Part shown: positions 61,363 to 64,000 of the stretch, in pieces
Numbering within the stretch: the first letter of the stretch is position 1
Layout: each line of letters begins with the position of its first letter
Origin: CAXTPV01 sp965276715
GTDB lineage: Bacteria; Pseudomonadota; Alphaproteobacteria; Acetobacterales; Acetobacteraceae
Assembly: GCA_965276715.1 (NCBI GenBank)
Contig: OZ255622.1
Coordinates: 3,596,001 to 3,660,000 of the forward strand
Direction of reading: 5' to 3'
Length of the DNA stretch: 64,000 nt
Program-made: the position numbers and the translations under genes
Notes under the pieces: model-generated
What the model was told of the DNA's origin: nothing
Database searches by the model: none
The model's input: the letters and a program-made list of their open reading frames with translations, nothing else

Positions 61363-62258
61363 AGCTTGCCCTTCAGCCGCGGATCCCACGCGTCGCGCAG
61401 GCCGTCGCCCACGAAGTTGAAGGCGAGGACGGCAAGCGAGATCATCAGACCGGGCGCGAGCGAGAAGAGCGGCACCGACTGCAGATAGGTGAAGCCGATC
61501 CGCAGTTCGCCGCCCCAGCTCGGTGTCGGCGGCTGCGTGCCGACGCCGATGAACGACACGCCGGCTTCGACCAGGATCGCGGCACCCACCGTGATCGAGG
61601 CGGTGACGATGATCGGCGTCATCGCGTTGGGCAGCACGTGCCGCCACATCAGGCGGAACGGCGGAACGCCGGCCGAACGTGACGCCTCGATGAACGGCAG
61701 CTCGCGGACAGCGAGCACAGTGCCGCGCATGATGCGCGCGAAACCGGTCCAGCCGAACACGGCGAACGAGATGATCACGTTCCTGATGCCAGGCCCGAGG
61801 GCTGCCGCGAGCACAAGGATGAAGATCAGCGGCGGGAAACAGAGAAACGCGTCGGTGACGCGCATGATGATGCTGTCGATCAGGCCTCCCTTGAAGCCGG
61901 CGACGAGCCCTGCGGTGATGCCGATCACCGAGGACAGCACGGTGCTGACGATGCCGACCAGCAACGAGACGCGCGCACCGTAGATGACGCGCGATAGCAG
62001 GTCGCGCCCGAGATTGTCGGTGCCGAGCCAATGCTTTCCACTCGGCGGCGACAGCACGGCGTAGAGGTCCTGTCGATACGGGCTGTAAGGCGCGAGCAGT
62101 GGTGCGAGGAGTGCCATCAGCGACATCAGCATGATGATCACCAACCCGGTGGCGGCAAGGCGATGACGAAGCAGGGCGCGCAGGAATGAGGTCCGCGTGG
62201 CGACGGCGCGCGCCGGCGCGACTTTCGCTGATTTGGCCGCGACGACGATCTCGCTCAT
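61359..62258 (-). CDS. Oligo/dipeptide ABC transporter permease OppC/DppC-like
   Basis: A 299-residue permease with six helices and the OppC-type N-terminal extension. Typical stretches are HWLGTDNLGRDLLSRVIYGA, the EAA loop PFIEASRSAGVPPFRLMWRH, and the end SLAPGLMISLAVLAFNFVGD then GLRDAWDPRLKG. It pairs with the OppB-like protein encoded 10 nt upstream and with the two ATPases downstream. Confidence 0.93.
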   Translation of the reverse strand: MSEIVVAAKSAKVAPARAVATRTSFLRALLRHRLAATGLVIIMLMSLMALLAPLLAPYSPYRQDLYAVLSPPSGKHWLGTDNLGRDLLSRVIYGARVSLLVGIVSTVLSSVIGITAGLVAGFKGGLIDSIIMRVTDAFLCFPPLIFILVLAAALGPGIRNVIISFAVFGWTGFARIMRGTVLAVRELPFIEASRSAGVPPFRLMWRHVLPNAMTPIIVTASITVGAAILVEAGVSFIGVGTQPPTPSWGGELRIGFTYLQSVPLFSLAPGLMISLAVLAFNFVGDGLRDAWDPRLKGKL

Positions 62259-62268
62259 CCGCCGTCTT

Positions 62269-63225
62269 CTAGGACCGCACCCGCACGCGCGGATCGAGGA
62301 AACCGTAGAGGATGTCGACCAGCAGATTGATCATCAGCACGTTGACCGAGACCGCGATCAGCATCGCCTGCATCACCGGGAAGTCCTTCTGGAAGATCGC
62401 ATCGACGCTCATGCGCCCGAGCCCCGGAATTGCGAAGATGAACTCGACAAAGAACGCGCCCGCCAGTAGCTCGCCCCAGGACAGACCGATCGCGGTCACG
62501 ACGGGGATCATCGCCGGCCGCATCGCGTGGCGGCGCACGACCGCGCGCTCGGTCAAGCCCTTGGCACGCGCGGTGCGGATGTAATCCTGCCCGAGCACGT
62601 CGAGCAGGCACGAGCGCACGTAGCGTGCGAGCAGGCCCGCCGAGCCGAAACCGAGAACGAAGCCCGGCAGGATCATCGACCGGACGTTCAGCCAGAGGCC
62701 TTGCGAAGGCGGAACGTAACCCGACGGCGGGAAGATGGGGACGACCACCGCGAGCAGATAGATCAGGACGACCGCGAGCCAGAACGGCGGCAGCGAGACG
62801 CCGAGCAGCGCGCCCGTCGACAGCGTCATGTCGAGGACGGATCCGCTTTTGACCGCGCTGACGATGCCGACCGTGATGCCGATCGAGAGCGCCCAGAAGG
62901 TCGACCAGGCGAATAGCTCGAGCGTGATCGGCAGCCGCTGCCGGAACATCTGCAGCACCGGCTGGCCGGTGCCGAGAGAGATTCCCCAGTTGCCGCGCAT
63001 GAAGTTCCCGAGCCAGAGCAGGAATTGCGTGCTGAGCGGCTGATCGAGGCCGAACTGGCGGCGGATGCCGGCGACGGCGGCAGGATCCTGCACGCCGATG
63101 GTGCTGCTCATCTGCGCCAGCACCGCGTCCCCCGGAATCATGTGCGCGACGATGAAGACCAGAACGGTCACGATCGAGAGGATCACGAGGGACTGCGCCA
63201 GTCTGAGGAGAATGTAGCGGGCCAT
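62269..63225 (-). CDS. Oligo/dipeptide ABC transporter permease OppB/DppB-like
   Basis: A 318-residue six-helix permease. The N-terminus MARYILLRLAQSLVILSIVT and the early loop region with GLDQPLSTQFLLWLGNFMRG are characteristic of the family. The EAA loop is DYIRTARAKGLTERAVVRRH at about 215-234, followed by FVEFIFAIPGLGRMSVDAIF. It starts 33 nt after the binding-protein stop. Confidence 0.93.
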   Translation of the reverse strand: MARYILLRLAQSLVILSIVTVLVFIVAHMIPGDAVLAQMSSTIGVQDPAAVAGIRRQFGLDQPLSTQFLLWLGNFMRGNWGISLGTGQPVLQMFRQRLPITLELFAWSTFWALSIGITVGIVSAVKSGSVLDMTLSTGALLGVSLPPFWLAVVLIYLLAVVVPIFPPSGYVPPSQGLWLNVRSMILPGFVLGFGSAGLLARYVRSCLLDVLGQDYIRTARAKGLTERAVVRRHAMRPAMIPVVTAIGLSWGELLAGAFFVEFIFAIPGLGRMSVDAIFQKDFPVMQAMLIAVSVNVLMINLLVDILYGFLDPRVRVRS

Positions 63226-63258
63226 TTTCCCCCCTGCGCCGCGCGCGGCGCGACCGTC

Positions 63259-64000
63259 TCAGACGCTCTCGCGCTTGCCGTCCTTGAACCAGAGCGGATG
63301 CGACCAGTTCCAGGCCTCCTTGTGCTTGACCACCCGCGCCTGATCATAGCCATGGATGCTCTTGCGCATCGCGACCACGGTCTCCTCCCACCAGAGCCAG
63401 GCATCCTCGCAGTCGTCGTGGAGAACGCGCTCGAGCTGCCAGTAGATCTGCTGGCGCTTGACCTGATCGGTCTCGCTCCGGCCGGCTTCGATCAGCCTGA
63501 TCGCGGCCTCGTCGTGGCTGCGGCCGAAATTGAAACCGCCCTCTGGCATGTAGAGCGCGGTCGCCGCGAGGTCCGGATCATAGATGAAGTTCCAGCCGCC
63601 TTCGGCGACGTCGTAGTCGGCGTTCTTGAGCCGTGCCGTCGCCGCGATCGGCGCCAACAACTCGACGTCCCAGGTGATGCCGACATCGGCGAGCATCTGC
63701 TTGATCGCTTCCGCGATCGTCTGACCCACCGACGTGTTGTTGTAGAACCCGCGCACCGTCAGTCCGCCGCTGTGGCCGGCTTGCTTGAGCAGTGATTTGG
63801 CGAGGTCCGGATCGAAGGAGACCGGCTTGAGGTCCGGGTTGTGTGCCCAATGATCACCAGGATAGAGGCAGCTCGCGATCCTGGCGAGCCCGAACTGGGT
63901 GCCGGCGATCAGCCCACGCCGGTCGATCGCGTGGCTGATCGCCTGGCGCACGCGTACATCTTGGCAGACGCCCCGGGTGCAATTGAAGCGCAGCGCGTTG
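63259..64000 (-). CDS. Peptide-type substrate-binding protein (SBP_bac_5), C-terminal part
   Basis: About 247 residues of the C-terminal half of a family-5 extracellular solute-binding protein; the gene runs off the right edge. The open frame continues past the apparent GTG near 63951 to the window end (LRFNCTRGVCQDVRVRQA), so no start is visible. The stretch VRQAISHAIDRRGLI is the family signature, followed by DLAKSLLKQAGHSGGL and WNFIYDPDLAATALYMP. It delivers the ligand to the OppBCDF-like proteins encoded downstream. Ligand class (oligopeptide, dipeptide, glutathione or other) is undecidable from this half. Confidence 0.9.
   Translation of the reverse strand, partial: NALRFNCTRGVCQDVRVRQAISHAIDRRGLIAGTQFGLARIASCLYPGDHWAHNPDLKPVSFDPDLAKSLLKQAGHSGGLTVRGFYNNTSVGQTIAEAIKQMLADVGITWDVELLAPIAATARLKNADYDVAEGGWNFIYDPDLAATALYMPEGGFNFGRSHDEAAIRLIEAGRSETDQVKRQQIYWQLERVLHDDCEDAWLWWEETVVAMRKSIHGYDQARVVKHKEAWNWSHPLWFKDGKRESV

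Overview
The window is about 68-70% G+C and almost fully coding, with tightly packed, often ATGA-overlapping genes. Gene content points to an alphaproteobacterium, most likely in the Acetobacteraceae/Rhodospirillales: an lptF-lptG-lptD-surA-rsmA cluster, a secreted S53 (sedolisin) protease, a YncE-propeller/phosphoesterase protein, and many small GGGGC...GCCCC hairpins between genes. The family assignment is inference; no rRNA, tRNA, CRISPR array, insertion sequence or prophage was seen.

Layout. 1-15,100: envelope and surface polysaccharide genes. These are a cut glycosyltransferase, a Gpi18-like mannosyltransferase, cytochrome b561, an amino-acid permease, the outer-membrane biogenesis operon (lptF, lptG, lptD, surA, rsmA, all on the minus strand), a CDP-tyvelose-epimerase-like enzyme, an O-antigen ligase, and GT9 and GT4 transferases. 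15,135-20,194: a 5-oxoprolinase translationally coupled to an FAD-linked hydroxyacid dehydrogenase. 20,355-26,879: a secreted S53 protease, then a four-gene trehalose/maltose-type ABC importer. 26,888-30,372: a propeller/Y_Y_Y/GGDEF diguanylate cyclase, a cluster of nested palindromes and tandem repeats, and a small exported peptide with two DDMHKWP motifs. 30,605-38,936: a lipoprotein, small hypothetical genes, a second-type groEL without groES, comM, a ribose-class sugar ABC importer, and a DUF4239-like membrane protein.

39,139-43,847 is a five-gene overlapping operon: rSAM-associated transferase 1, GT87-like membrane transferase, radical SAM/SPASM enzyme, GT2 and methyltransferase. It looks like a coherent, unassigned glycoconjugate pathway and is the best candidate for an undescribed system. 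43,879-50,450 is a TetR-led fatty-acid operon (FadE, FabG4, MaoC, thiolase) with a recognisable promoter and operator and an apparently leaderless first gene. 50,729-53,779 is a large exported phosphoesterase preceded by 11-bp-phased TGAC repeats resembling a Pho box. 54,013-59,413 holds a low-complexity small protein, an MFS transporter, a double-TetR regulator coupled to an acyl-CoA thioesterase II, and a convergent, overlapping 3-hydroxyacyl-CoA dehydrogenase. The window ends with an Opp/Dpp peptide importer whose binding protein runs off the right edge.

Starts were moved from the longest frame to internal codons where a Shine-Dalgarno sequence, signal peptide or overlap with a neighbour supported it. 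Several starts (lptF, the FAD dehydrogenase, GT87, GT2, GT9) remain uncertain.
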